64,000 nt of DNA from UBA7359 sp038142205 (GCA_038142205.1 JAYQJO010000001.1:2108001-2172000); one strand, 5' to 3'. Positions 8,498-17,075 are shown, counted from the stretch's first letter. Program-made: numbers and translations. Notes: generated by a model not told the origin, from the letters alone.

Positions 8498-9268
8498 GTG
8501 TTCAAAATAGCTACCTGGAATGTAAATTCCCTAAAAGTACGTTTACCACATGTTTTACAGTGGTTAGAAAGCGAAAAACCTGATGTTTTGGCATTACAGG
8601 AAACAAAAACAATCGATGAGAATTTTCCTGTTAAAGAAATCAATAATGCCGGTTATCAGGTCAGCTATATAGGGCAAAAAACTTACAACGGTGTTGCAAC
8701 TATTTGCAAGTCTCCAATAGAAACATTAGCAAACAGCATACCTGATTATGAAGATGAGCAGCGGCGAGTCCTCGCTATTAATAGCGAGGGGGTTACCGTT
8801 TTAAATTTATATATCCCGAATGGTTCAGAAGTAGATTCAGACAAATACCGCTATAAGCTTGAATGGTTTTCGAAGTTACATCCCTTTATAAAGAAATTGC
8901 AAAAGGAAAATGATCGACTGATTATTTTGGGTGACTTTAATATCGCGCCGGAAGATCAAGATGTTCACGATACAGAGGCCTGGCAGGGGAGTGTACTAGT
9001 TAGTCCTGCTGAAAGAGATGAATTTGAGAAATTATTGTCACATGGCATGAAAGATTGTTTTCGCTTGTTTGATCAGGAAGAAAAAAGTTTTTCATGGTGG
9101 GATTATCGGGCAGCAGCCTTCCGCCGCGGTCGAGGCTTACGAATCGATCACATTTTAGCCTCGGAAGCGCTGTCAGAGTCATGTCGCGCATGCTATATCG
9201 ATAAAGAACCGAGAAAGCTTGAACGGCCTTCTGACCATACACCTGTTGTTGCAGAATTTGATTTTTGA
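8498..9268 (+). CDS. xthA: Exodeoxyribonuclease III
   Basis: AP endonuclease and 3'-5' exonuclease of base-excision repair, 256 residues. EEP-fold motifs: WNVNSLKVR (metal Asn), LQETK (Glu), GDFNIAPEDQDVHD (Asp/Asn pair), RIDHILAS and SDHTPVVAEF (catalytic Asp-His). The start is a GTG at 8498-8500, chosen because the product then begins MFKIATWNVNSL as in homologues; there is no better ATG. It stands alone between the SH3 protein and the DUF3135 gene on the same strand. Confidence 0.95.
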   Translation: MFKIATWNVNSLKVRLPHVLQWLESEKPDVLALQETKTIDENFPVKEINNAGYQVSYIGQKTYNGVATICKSPIETLANSIPDYEDEQRRVLAINSEGVTVLNLYIPNGSEVDSDKYRYKLEWFSKLHPFIKKLQKENDRLIILGDFNIAPEDQDVHDTEAWQGSVLVSPAERDEFEKLLSHGMKDCFRLFDQEEKSFSWWDYRAAAFRRGRGLRIDHILASEALSESCRACYIDKEPRKLERPSDHTPVVAEFDF

Positions 9269-9328
9269 CGATACAAAACTAAAGGTTTTCTCTTGATAGC
9301 TCGAAATAGATAATGACTATATTATTCG

Positions 9329-9709
9329 ATGGCTTATATGCAAAATAGTGACACAAATTTCAACTTTGACGAATGGGCCAAAATAGCCAAGGAAGACCCT
9401 GACGCATTTGAAGACATGCGTAAAAAAATGATTCAGGATGTCATTGAAGCAACCTCGCCTGAAGTTAAAAAACGCATGCAGGGGCTACAATGGAAAATTG
9501 ACAATATTCGCTCAACATCTCCCAATCCAATGGCTTCTTGTTTAAAAATCTCACAGATGATGTGGGATAACGTACTAGGAGAAGATGGCCTACTCGAAAA
9601 TATGCGCAAACTGAACGATCCAGAGCAAATATCAAAACCTAAACAACCAAAGGAATCAGCCACAATCATTAACCTGAATAATAATAAAATTGAACTCGAT
9701 AAAAGCTGA
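9329..9709 (+). CDS. DUF3135 domain-containing protein
   Basis: 126 residues, soluble, with no membrane segment. FDEWAKIAKEDPDAFE, MQGLQWKIDN and NPMASCLKISQMMWD are the conserved blocks of DUF3135, a small gammaproteobacterial family of unknown function. A short poorly conserved tail (residues about 100-126) is rich in Lys and Asn. It stands between xthA and rpmE with its own spacing, so no operon partner can be named. Confidence 0.85.
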   Translation: MAYMQNSDTNFNFDEWAKIAKEDPDAFEDMRKKMIQDVIEATSPEVKKRMQGLQWKIDNIRSTSPNPMASCLKISQMMWDNVLGEDGLLENMRKLNDPEQISKPKQPKESATIINLNNNKIELDKS

Positions 9710-9807
9710 ATTTCGCCTAATTTCAGATGAATTCAGGATTGCGTAAGCTATCAGTTTGGCATAAACTCCCCGCCCTTATTGATGAACAGACATTTTGAGC
9801 AAAGAAA

Positions 9808-10014
9808 ATGAAAGTAGATATACACCCAACATATGAAGAAGTCGCAGTTCAATGTAGCTGTGGGAATACCTTCAAAACCCGTTCTACTCATAGTGGAGAA
9901 CTTCACCTAGATGTGTGTTCAGAATGCCATCCTTTTTATACTGGTAAACAGAAAATGCTGGATACAGCCGGCCGAGTAGATAAATTTCGTAAAAAATATG
10001 GTATGTCATCATAG
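9808..10014 (+). CDS. rpmE: 50S ribosomal protein L31
   Basis: 68 residues of the zinc-binding L31 type: MKVDIHPTYEEVAVQCSCG start, then CSECHPFYTGKQK, with Cys16, Cys18, Cys37 and Cys40 as the zinc ligands. L31 bridges the ribosomal subunits. Because this is the cysteine-containing form, a zinc-independent paralogue may exist elsewhere in the genome. The gene is single and followed 29 bp later by a strong terminator. Confidence 0.97.
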   Translation: MKVDIHPTYEEVAVQCSCGNTFKTRSTHSGELHLDVCSECHPFYTGKQKMLDTAGRVDKFRKKYGMSS

Positions 10015-10042
10015 CGAGATTGTTTTGAAATACACTTTCCTA

Positions 10043-10070
10043 AAAAACGCCCTATACGGGCGTTTTTTTA
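10043..10070 (+). terminator. Rho-independent terminator after rpmE
   Basis: AAAAAACGCCC-TATA-CGGGCGTTTTTTT: a 6-7 bp GC stem with a four-base loop and a T run. The flanking A and T runs would make it work in both directions. Confidence 0.93.
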
Positions 10071-10177
10071 TGTACAAGAGTCACTACTGTACGTTATAGG
10101 TGCACAAATGTGCAGAAATAAGAGTCGTCGCTAATTTCTAAAAAGTACGTTTTAGACATTTTCTGCCATCTACTTCC

Positions 10178-11005
10178 ATGTATACCTCCTGTATCATTTG
10201 CTGGGCTATGAGGTCTATATTCTCAAACCTAGCTGTAGTATTTATATTTTCACTATTCCTGCTAACTCAGCAAGCATACGCGAAGCCTGTACTTTCAGAA
10301 AAATGTGTAAGTACTCACTACGATGAAGAAATTTATATTAAAAAGGTTATTGATGGTGATACCGTCATTCTTACAGATGATCGTCACATTCGTTTAATCG
10401 GTATCAATACACCTGAAATTAATCACGAGAGTATTAATCATTCAGATCCAGGCGCCTTAATAGCAAAGGCCAGTCTGGAGAAGTTACTTAAAAATCAAAA
10501 ATCAGTACATCTGACTTATGGGAAAGAACAGTTTGATAGGTACAAACGTACATTAGCCCACTTGTATCTGAAAAACGGCCTAAATATTCAGGCAGAGCTA
10601 CTCCGGCAGGGTCTGGCTATGCCATTAAGAATTGCACCTAATTTAGCTTTAGCTGATTGCTACAACACGGCATCACTGTCGGCTAAACATAAGAATCTGG
10701 GATTATGGGCCTTACCGAGGTATCAAACACGTCATGTACATAAGTTAAAAATCTCGGAGAAAGGCTTTCATATTATTTCAGGTAAAGTCGAACGAATTAC
10801 AGAAAGCCGTTCATCAATCTGGCTTAATTTGAAAAATAATGTTGCGCTTCGTATTCATAAAGACGATTTAAACTATTTTAATAAAAATGATTTAATGTCT
10901 TTACAAGGAAAAACTATTGAGGCGAGTGGCTGGCTATATAATCGCAACAAACAATTGCGAATGCGTATCAGGCACGAACTGGATTTAAGAGTAATTGATT
11001 ATTAA
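10178..11005 (+). CDS. Secreted thermonuclease-like (SNase) nuclease
   Basis: 275 residues. After a signal peptide (hydrophobic to about residue 35, cleavage after AYA) comes a staphylococcal-nuclease domain: KKVIDGDTVILTDDRHIRLIGINTPE carries the Ca-binding Asp and catalytic Arg, followed by YKRTLAHLYLKNGLNIQAELL with the second Arg. Residues about 190-275 form a second beta-rich segment that I do not recognise. It probably acts in the periplasm or outside the cell on DNA or RNA. Two starts are possible, 10178 and the ATG at 10208 (MRSIFSNLAVV). Neither has a clear ribosome site, and the shorter gives a more usual signal peptide. Confidence 0.82.
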   Translation: MYTSCIICWAMRSIFSNLAVVFIFSLFLLTQQAYAKPVLSEKCVSTHYDEEIYIKKVIDGDTVILTDDRHIRLIGINTPEINHESINHSDPGALIAKASLEKLLKNQKSVHLTYGKEQFDRYKRTLAHLYLKNGLNIQAELLRQGLAMPLRIAPNLALADCYNTASLSAKHKNLGLWALPRYQTRHVHKLKISEKGFHIISGKVERITESRSSIWLNLKNNVALRIHKDDLNYFNKNDLMSLQGKTIEASGWLYNRNKQLRMRIRHELDLRVIDY

Positions 11006-11040
11006 AGAAACTGATCCTTTTTAAGAGCTGTCGAAAAACA

Positions 11041-12510
11041 ATGAAAACGAAATATTTACTTCCTACTTTACTATTATCACTCTCTCTATTTGGCGGCTGT
11101 GCCGTTAACCCTGTCTCAGGCAAACAGGATCTGGTTCTTTTATCAGAAAGCGATGAAATTGAGCTAGGCCGTAAAACTAATCAAGAAGTACTACAGCAAT
11201 ATAAAGTTTACGATGATCCGGCATTACAAGCCTATGTTCAGAACATTGGCAATAAAGTCGCACTAAATAGTCACCGTAACAATCTGGCTTATCGCTTCAC
11301 TGTTCTAGACAGTAAAGAAGTCAACGCTTTTGCTTTACCCGGCGGTTATATTTACATTACACGAGGCTTAATGTCTTATTTAAAATCGGAAGCTGAACTC
11401 GCTGCCGTATTAGGCCATGAAGTAGGACATGTCACAGCGCGCCACTCAGTACGTCAGTACAGCGCAAATCAATTAACCAATATAGGTGTTGCACTGAGTT
11501 CTATATTTATACCGGGCATGAACCAGGCATCCTCACAGTTAGCCCAATTATTTGGTGCAGCATTGCTCCGAGGTTATGGCCGCGAACATGAACTGGAAGC
11601 AGACCGGCTTGGTGCTGAATATCTAGCACGCACGGGTTATAACCCGAATGCGATGCTTGATGTTATTAGTGTTTTAAAAAATCAGGAAATATTTGAAAGA
11701 GAAGTCGCAAAAGCGGAAGGCCGGGAGCCCAGAATTTATCATGGCGTTTTTTCAACACATCCTGACAATGATACACCTTTACAGGAAGTAGTCGGCACGG
11801 CTCACGGGCTAGCCGAAAATACGGCATCCGCAAAATTTGTTGGTTATGAAGAATACATGTCATATATAAATAAAATGGTTTATGGAGACAGTCCCCGCGA
11901 TGGTATTTTACGTGGCCGTCGTTTTTTTCATGAAGATCTCAACTTTTCCATGACGTTCCCAAAAAAATGGAATGTCTCAAACTTACCCGACCAGATCTTA
12001 TTAACTGCGCCTGGCGGAGAGGCAATCATGCAGATTACCGCTGAAGATATTGATAAAAAAACCTCGCCTAGAAACTTTATGATTCAACGCATGGGCTTAA
12101 ATAACCTCGATAATGAAACGGCGTTAAATATTAATGGCCTTAAGGCACACACCGGTATATCTGTTATCAATACAAAAGAAGGCGCTCGACCAACGCGCAT
12201 TACCGTCATCTATTTCGAGCAGCGTGCTTACATTGTGGCCGGAACAGCTAAAGTGGCAAACAATCTGGCTAAATATGATCAGACTATTCTCAAAACAGCA
12301 AAAAGCTTTCACGCCCTAACAAAAAACGAAAAAATGCTCGCTCAACCGTTACGTTTAAAAGTCGTTCAAGCAACGAATCAGACACGTTTTGCTGAACTAG
12401 CTAAAAAATCATCACTGAATGCCCATGCAGAATCACAACTGCGATTATTAAATGCAATGTATCCAGATGGTGAACCTAAAAAAGGACAGTTATTAAAGGT
12501 CGTTGAATAA
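11041..12510 (+). CDS. M48 family metalloprotease lipoprotein
   Basis: 489 residues. A lipoprotein signal peptide ends at Cys20 (LFGGC). The zinc motif HEVGH is at residues 126-130, with third ligand Glu186 in ELEADRLG, placing it with the periplasmic M48 proteases related to BepA/YfgC and LoiP. Unlike BepA it has no TPR region. Its C-terminal half has an extra domain (FSMTFPKKWNV to about residue 425) and a short LysM-like tail ending PKKGQLLKVVE. A role in outer-membrane protein quality control is inferred from the family. It follows the SNase gene by 35 bp. Confidence 0.9.
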   Translation: MKTKYLLPTLLLSLSLFGGCAVNPVSGKQDLVLLSESDEIELGRKTNQEVLQQYKVYDDPALQAYVQNIGNKVALNSHRNNLAYRFTVLDSKEVNAFALPGGYIYITRGLMSYLKSEAELAAVLGHEVGHVTARHSVRQYSANQLTNIGVALSSIFIPGMNQASSQLAQLFGAALLRGYGREHELEADRLGAEYLARTGYNPNAMLDVISVLKNQEIFEREVAKAEGREPRIYHGVFSTHPDNDTPLQEVVGTAHGLAENTASAKFVGYEEYMSYINKMVYGDSPRDGILRGRRFFHEDLNFSMTFPKKWNVSNLPDQILLTAPGGEAIMQITAEDIDKKTSPRNFMIQRMGLNNLDNETALNINGLKAHTGISVINTKEGARPTRITVIYFEQRAYIVAGTAKVANNLAKYDQTILKTAKSFHALTKNEKMLAQPLRLKVVQATNQTRFAELAKKSSLNAHAESQLRLLNAMYPDGEPKKGQLLKVVE

Positions 12511-12605
12511 TAAACCGGCTCTCATTCAATAACAGCTTAGCAACAAAAGCTCATAAAGATTCGAGTTTTTTCTGTTAACTATTTGCTCCATTTAGACTTC
12601 AGTTC

Positions 12606-12818
12606 TTATCCACATTTTCTGTGGATAACTCTGTGGAAGATATGCGCACAGATGGCCAAAAACAGCATAACTATCTTGTATATGACAAAACTGTTAAAAA
12701 TTAACCAGTTCATTATTATTCTTATTTATCAATAAGTTATGTTATTTTCATTTATGATAAGAGCGAACTTAAAGTAATTTCTATCTTTTGTTTGCAGAAA
12801 AATTTCAACTGTGCATAA
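12606..12818. promoter_or_regulatory. Cluster of DnaA boxes in A+T-rich non-coding DNA
   Basis: Two perfect consensus DnaA boxes face each other: TTATCCACA at 12606-12614 and its reverse complement TGTGGATAA at 12620-12628. A third box of the TTATnCACA class (TTATGCACA, minus strand) is at 12810-12818. Strongly A+T-rich DNA lies between them. No ORF covers 12511-13018. This could be a DnaA-titration site, an origin-associated region or a chance hairpin. GATC sites are absent, and dnaA and mnmG are not nearby. Confidence 0.45.
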
Positions 12819-12852
12819 ACATTATTTTTTGTTGACAAAAATTAAAATCTGG

Positions 12853-12879
12853 GAACTCCAGTCCCTGTAAGCGTTCTAA
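12853..12879 (+). promoter_or_regulatory. Sigma-E/AlgU-type promoter
   Basis: GAACTC at 12853-12858, exactly 16 bases, then TCTAA at 12875-12879. The classical RpoE/AlgU promoter is GAACTT-N16-TCTGA, so the -35 differs in one base and the -10 in one base with perfect spacing. It points at the hairpin-rich non-coding stretch that ends in a terminator at 13008. No sigma-70 -10 fits the TTGACA found at 12832. Confidence 0.6.
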
Positions 12880-12885
12880 GCTATT

Positions 12886-13008
12886 GTAATACTTTTTTCT
12901 TGCCTTCCTCCCCTAGGCAGAAAAAATACCCGACTCTCCCCAGTCGGAAACATTAGGCTCCGAGTGCCCGAATTTCCCCCCCTTAAATCATTCGGAGCCT
13001 TTTTTTTT
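12886..13008 (+). ncRNA. Candidate small RNA convergent to engB (Spot 42/ErsA position)
   Basis: About 123 nt from the predicted start after the sigma-E-like promoter to the terminator T run. It folds into three hairpins: TGCCT/AGGCA (12901-12919) with loop TCCTCCCCT; CCGACT/AGTCGG (12930-12947) with loop CTCCCC; and the terminator stem AGGCTCCGA/TCGGAGCCT (12955-13000) whose large loop holds TTCCCCCCCTT. All three present C-rich single strands able to pair with Shine-Dalgarno sequences. In E. coli Spot 42, and in Pseudomonas the AlgU-dependent ErsA, occupy the same place beside engB. Orthology is inferred from position, promoter and length, not from sequence identity. Confidence 0.65.
12955..13008 (+). 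terminator. Rho-independent terminator of the candidate sRNA
   Basis: A nine-base stem AGGCTCCGA (12955-12963) and TCGGAGCCT (12992-13000) is followed by eight T. The loop of about 28 bases is unusually long and contains a C7 run. It lies 11 bp before the engB stop on the other strand, where engB transcription converges. Confidence 0.85.
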
Positions 13009-13018
13009 ATAATCAGGC

Positions 13019-13633
13019 TTAGGCTTCGAAATAAAGCCATTCAGCTAATTTTTCTCGCGCCTCATCAAGCCCCGTACCTTTCAATGCGGAAAATAATTGA
13101 ATGCTGGCATCAATATCAGTCAAGTCACGGCGAACAGAAGCCATAGTCTTATTCCCGGCATTCTTCGACAATTTATCCGCCTTATTCAGTAAAATATGAA
13201 CCGCCAAGTTACAAGTCTGACAATATTCCAGCATCATCTGATCAAACTTACCCATAGGATGCCGGATATCCATAATTAAAAATATACCGCGTAGCGATTG
13301 TCTCTCGCGCAAATAACGCTCCATCAGCTTTGCCCACGCATCACGCATATTCTCATTTACTTTGGCATAACCGTAACCAGGCAAATCCACTAAATGAGTG
13401 CGTTCATCATAAGAAAAATAATTCAGTTCCCTGGTCCGCCCAGGAGACTTGCTGATTCTGGCCAATCCACGTCGATTCGTTATTTTATTTATTGCGCTGG
13501 ACTTACCCACATTTGATCGTCCGGCAAAGGCAACTTCAGAACCATTGTCATCTGGAAGTTGTTTGATTGAAGCAACACCTAAGCAAAATTCGAGGCGGCT
13601 AAACCAGCCGTTTGCTAATTTTTCTGTATTGAT
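13019..13633 (-). CDS. engB: Ribosome-biogenesis GTPase EngB/YihA, possible ATC start
   Basis: TRAFAC GTPase needed for 50S assembly. G1 GRSNVGKSS, G3 DLPGYGYA, G4 NKADKL and G5 SALKG are all present. The first ATG/GTG/TTG codon in frame is the GTG inside the P-loop (13510), which cannot be the start. Upstream the frame stays open as EKLANGWFSRLEFCLGVAS, matching the usual EngB N-terminus, until a stop; no standard start codon occurs there. A TGGAG ribosome site (13641-13645) lies seven bases before an ATC codon at 13631-13633, which gives 204 residues, the normal length. Either ATC is used or the start has been altered by error. Confidence 0.88.
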   Translation of the reverse strand: MNTEKLANGWFSRLEFCLGVASIKQLPDDNGSEVAFAGRSNVGKSSAINKITNRRGLARISKSPGRTRELNYFSYDERTHLVDLPGYGYAKVNENMRDAWAKLMERYLRERQSLRGIFLIMDIRHPMGKFDQMMLEYCQTCNLAVHILLNKADKLSKNAGNKTMASVRRDLTDIDASIQLFSALKGTGLDEAREKLAEWLYFEA

Positions 13634-13799
13634 AGCGCTTCTCCACTTATGTCAGTCACATTGCCGATCTTTCAATATTCATTTTTGAAGATTATGTGCT
13701 TATGAATTACTCTTACACAGAATACAGGACATAAACCCGAAAAAAATCCATAATAAGAACCAAATCACAATCAGTCACATCTTAAAGGAAATTGTAATT

Positions 13800-14402
13800 A
13801 TGAAAATTAAATATTTAGCAATCGTTGGTTTAGTTTTGATTGCTACGAGCTCCAGCTACGCAGCCGACCCAACTAAAGGCAAAACTCTTGCGGCACCTTG
13901 TGCTGCCTGTCATGGCGCAGATGGTAATAGCGTAAACCCGGTTTGGCCAAAAATAGCTGGACAACATGCCGAATATACCTATAAACAATTAAAAGACTTT
14001 AAAGATGGTAATCGTGTTAACGCACAAATGGCACCGATGGTTGCATCGCTAAGCGAAGAAGACATGGCTAATTTAGCAGCTCACTTTTCTACTCAAAAAA
14101 CTAAAAAAGGCGCAGCTAATCCTGAATTAATTGAATTAGGCCAGAAAATTTATCGTGCCGGCGATGCAGAATCAGGCGTTGCGGCTTGCATAGCATGCCA
14201 TGGACCTTCTGGAACAGGTAACCCAGGTGCGCTATATCCCACTCTATCTGGCCAACATGCTGAATATACCAAACTTCAACTTAATGCTTTCAAAACTGGA
14301 GAACGCAACAATGATGCAAACAACGTCATGCGAACTATTGCTGCTCCAATGACCGAAGCGCAAATTGAAGCAGTTTCAGAATATATTCAGGGTTTGCACT
14401 AA
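13800..14402 (+). CDS. Cytochrome c4 (dihaem)
   Basis: 200 residues with a signal peptide cleaved after SYA (about residue 21). Two class I haem c domains follow, with CAACH at 34-38 and CIACH at 130-134, each followed by the GQHAEYT/QL motif typical of c4. Distal Met ligands are in MAPM and NVMRTIAAPM. Cytochrome c4 carries electrons in the periplasm between the bc1 complex and terminal oxidases. It is divergent from engB and precedes dsbA, an order conserved in Pseudomonas and relatives. Confidence 0.95.
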   Translation: MKIKYLAIVGLVLIATSSSYAADPTKGKTLAAPCAACHGADGNSVNPVWPKIAGQHAEYTYKQLKDFKDGNRVNAQMAPMVASLSEEDMANLAAHFSTQKTKKGAANPELIELGQKIYRAGDAESGVAACIACHGPSGTGNPGALYPTLSGQHAEYTKLQLNAFKTGERNNDANNVMRTIAAPMTEAQIEAVSEYIQGLH

Positions 14403-14506
14403 ATAATTACGTTACTTTTGACGTAAAAGGCGAAATTAGCTGTCTAAACCTTAACATGGTAAACACGACCTATTCGCCACATAACAAAATATAAGCAAGG
14501 ATAATC

Positions 14507-15141
14507 ATGAAAAAATTAATCCAACTCATTTCATTGTCAATGCTGCTGTCATTCGGCGGTATTGTTAATACAGCAATTGCTGCAGACGGTTATAACGTCA
14601 TCAGCCCGGCACAAGTAACTCAGACCGGCGATAAAATAGAAGTACTGGAAGTATTCTGGTATGCCTGTCCTCATTGTTACGACTTTGTACCTCATATAAA
14701 TGAGTGGCTACAAAATAAGCCTGAAGGCGTTGAGTTTAGACGTATGCCCGGCATTTTCCGTAAAAACTGGATCCCTCATGCTAAAGCGTTCTATACAGCA
14801 GAAAAGTTAGGTGTTTTAGATAAAATCCATGGGCCTTTATTTGATGCTATCCACAAACAAAGAAAAAAATTCATGACGACGATGCTATGAAAAAATTCTT
14901 TGTCAAGCATGGCGTTGATAAGAATGAATTTTTGAAAGTTTACGAATCTGATGAGATTGATACCAAAGTAAAACAGGCCTTCGTCATGGGACAACGTTAT
15001 AAACTCACTGGAGTCCCAGCCATTATCGTGAATGGTAAATACATGGTCAGTGGTTCTACTGCTGGCAGCTTAGAAAATGTGCTAAAGATCACCAACACTC
15101 TGGTCGATAAAGAGAAGGCAAGTACTGTAGCCAGCGAATAA
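14507..15141 (+). CDS. dsbA: Thiol:disulfide interchange protein DsbA, broken by one frameshift
   Basis: Periplasmic disulfide oxidase. The first frame carries a signal peptide (cleavage after AIA near residue 25), the thioredoxin motif C54-P-H-C57 and the first part of the helical insert. The second frame carries KHGVDKNEF and the cis-proline motif TGVPAIIVNGKY. The frame breaks in an A7 run at 14863-14869; eight A would restore KQRKKIHDDDAMKKFF and a 211-residue protein, the usual DsbA length. Both halves are well conserved, so a sequencing error is more likely than true loss. Cytochrome c biogenesis and secreted proteins in this window would need DsbA. Confidence 0.88.
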
Positions 15142-15147
15142 TACATG

Positions 15148-15193
15148 GAGAATTATTCTCAATAGTTGTATCTGCCAGACTGGCAGATACAAC
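15148..15193. repeat. Two adjacent inverted repeats after dsbA
   Basis: GAGAATTATTCTC (15148-15160) is a 13-base palindrome around one central base and resembles a Fur half-site pair. Five bases on, GTTGTATCTGCCA (15165-15177) and TGGCAGATACAAC (15181-15193) form a perfect 13-bp stem with a GAC loop. No T run follows on either strand, so it is not a standard terminator. It may be an operator for the diguanylate cyclase downstream, or a processed 3' end of dsbA. Confidence 0.6.
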
Positions 15194-15247
15194 GCATTCT
15201 AAAAACAGTACCTGCGTCATGAACCTTTACAGACTAGGGTGTGTCCA

Positions 15248-17014
15248 ATGTTGTCAAAAAAAGAAACTGCCAGCTCAGAGACAGATTGGAAAAAACAGTA
15301 TTCAGAAATAATCAAGGAACTGGATATTAAAGAGAAGGAGTGGGAGCAACAGCAGCAGGAAATCTTAAAAACCGTATTAAAACTCACCTTTGCCTATCAA
15401 GGCTCGAATGACATTCTTGATAAAAAATTACTTAATCTAAAAACTGCATTAAAAAATTCGAAAGATAACGTTCCACAAAAAGAAATTGATGCGCTGGTTC
15501 AATCAATACTGGTGTATAAAAAAGAACGGGACACAGACACTTCCAGAACAAATGCGTTAATAACAAGCGTGTTACAACTTTTATCAAGTAATAAAGATTA
15601 TGAACACTATGCTGAAAAAGTACGTGCTATCAATAATGAAATAAACAATGACTCAGCAACGCCGGTTTCAAAACTGAAATCAATTAATGAAGTTGTCTCC
15701 AACATCAATAAATCTTCAGCCAAAACAAAACAAAAACCGGATACCTTCAAAGTTTTCCTGAAAAAACTATCTGATCATAAAGATACAGAAACAACATTGG
15801 CAAAACTGTGTAGACGTTCAATTGCACTGAACAGCGAACAGGAAAAACTAAAAGCCATCAACCAATGTATAGAAAAGATTAATGCTCAAAACCAAAGTAA
15901 TAACAATAGTGAAAATAAAGTAACAACAGATACTGAAAAGCAAACTGAATTAAACAGCGATCAAAATATAGAAAGCTTGCTTACCTTGCTTGACTGGGTA
16001 ACGATACCTGGGAAGTCACAAAACAAACTCGACACACTAAAGAAACAACTTGAAGATCGTGACGATGGTACAGATACAGGTAATTTAATAAGACGCATTG
16101 CTATAACTATCAGTAATGCTTACATGGAAATCCAGGCCGAATTAAATGAAACAGAGAGCTTTCTGAAAAAAGTAACTAACCAATTAAATGAAATAACCCT
16201 GCAAATAGCGGATATTGAAACACTGGAAAATGAGTCCTTTTCAAACTCCACGAACTTCAACTCAGAGTTGGAAAAACAAATTGAATTAATTCAGTCCGGC
16301 GTTGATGAAGCGAAAACAATTGATGACATTAAAAATACGATAAACACCCGTATTGAAGTCTTACAGACCAATATGGATCACTTCATTAATGTTGAACAAA
16401 TCCGTAAGAAAAAATCGGATAGCCAACATAAAAATTTAGTTGAGCGCCTTAGTAACATGGAAGGGGAAGCCGAGAAGTTAAGAAAAACCATCGAAGAAGA
16501 AAGAAATAAAGCATATAAAGATGCGCTTACCGGTATTCCCAACCGCATGGCTTTTGACGAACGCATAAATGATGAATTTCAACGCTGGAAACGCTACAAC
16601 AGTAAATTAACACTTTGCCTCGTAGATATAGATAAATTTAAAGGTGTAAATGATACGTACGGACACAAGGCAGGAGATATCGTTTTACGCACTGTTGCGA
16701 AAAAGTGTGCATCAAAGATCAGAAAGAGTGATTACTTCTGTCGCTATGGCGGCGAAGAGTTTGCACTAATCCTACCCGAAACAGATTTGTCCGCTGCAAT
16801 TACTGTTGCCGAAACATTAAGAGAGAGTATCGAAAAATGCAGTTTTCAGTATGCAGAAGAATCCGTAGGTATAACCATCTCTTGTGGCTTGGCTCAGATA
16901 AAAAAGAACGATACGCTAGATAAACTATTTCAACGGGCAGATCAGGCTTTGTATAAAGCAAAGGAAACAGGAAGAAATCGCTGCATTTCTGAAAAACAGT
17001 TGCATGTGATATGA
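15248..17014 (+). CDS. Diguanylate cyclase with long coiled-coil N-terminus
   Basis: 588 residues. Residues 1 to about 425 are charged, helical and coiled-coil, without membrane segments or a recognised sensor domain. The rest is a GGDEF domain: DALTGIPNR, metal Asp in LVDIDKFKGVNDTYGH, and GGEEF starting at residue 501. An RKSD inhibitory I-site lies five residues before GGEEF, so the enzyme should make c-di-GMP and be feedback inhibited. The ATG at 15248, with AGGG eight bases upstream, was preferred over a GTG at 15239. It stands alone, downstream of the inverted repeats. Confidence 0.9.
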   Translation: MLSKKETASSETDWKKQYSEIIKELDIKEKEWEQQQQEILKTVLKLTFAYQGSNDILDKKLLNLKTALKNSKDNVPQKEIDALVQSILVYKKERDTDTSRTNALITSVLQLLSSNKDYEHYAEKVRAINNEINNDSATPVSKLKSINEVVSNINKSSAKTKQKPDTFKVFLKKLSDHKDTETTLAKLCRRSIALNSEQEKLKAINQCIEKINAQNQSNNNSENKVTTDTEKQTELNSDQNIESLLTLLDWVTIPGKSQNKLDTLKKQLEDRDDGTDTGNLIRRIAITISNAYMEIQAELNETESFLKKVTNQLNEITLQIADIETLENESFSNSTNFNSELEKQIELIQSGVDEAKTIDDIKNTINTRIEVLQTNMDHFINVEQIRKKKSDSQHKNLVERLSNMEGEAEKLRKTIEEERNKAYKDALTGIPNRMAFDERINDEFQRWKRYNSKLTLCLVDIDKFKGVNDTYGHKAGDIVLRTVAKKCASKIRKSDYFCRYGGEEFALILPETDLSAAITVAETLRESIEKCSFQYAEESVGITISCGLAQIKKNDTLDKLFQRADQALYKAKETGRNRCISEKQLHVI

Positions 17015-17075
17015 ACATCATGGTTCCCAGTAATCCTTACCCATGCCGTCACGACGCACCCACATCCTGTAGTTA

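Noticed and set aside
12606..12818. Calling the DnaA-box cluster a chromosomal origin
   Set aside because: Only three boxes, no GATC sites, no dnaA/dnaN/mnmG nearby. It is reported only as a DnaA-box cluster.
12886..13008. Reading the hairpins on the minus strand as a CsrA-binding RNA with GGA loops
   Set aside because: The reverse strand would have GGGGAG-type loops, but the terminator T run and the sigma-E-like promoter are both on the plus strand.
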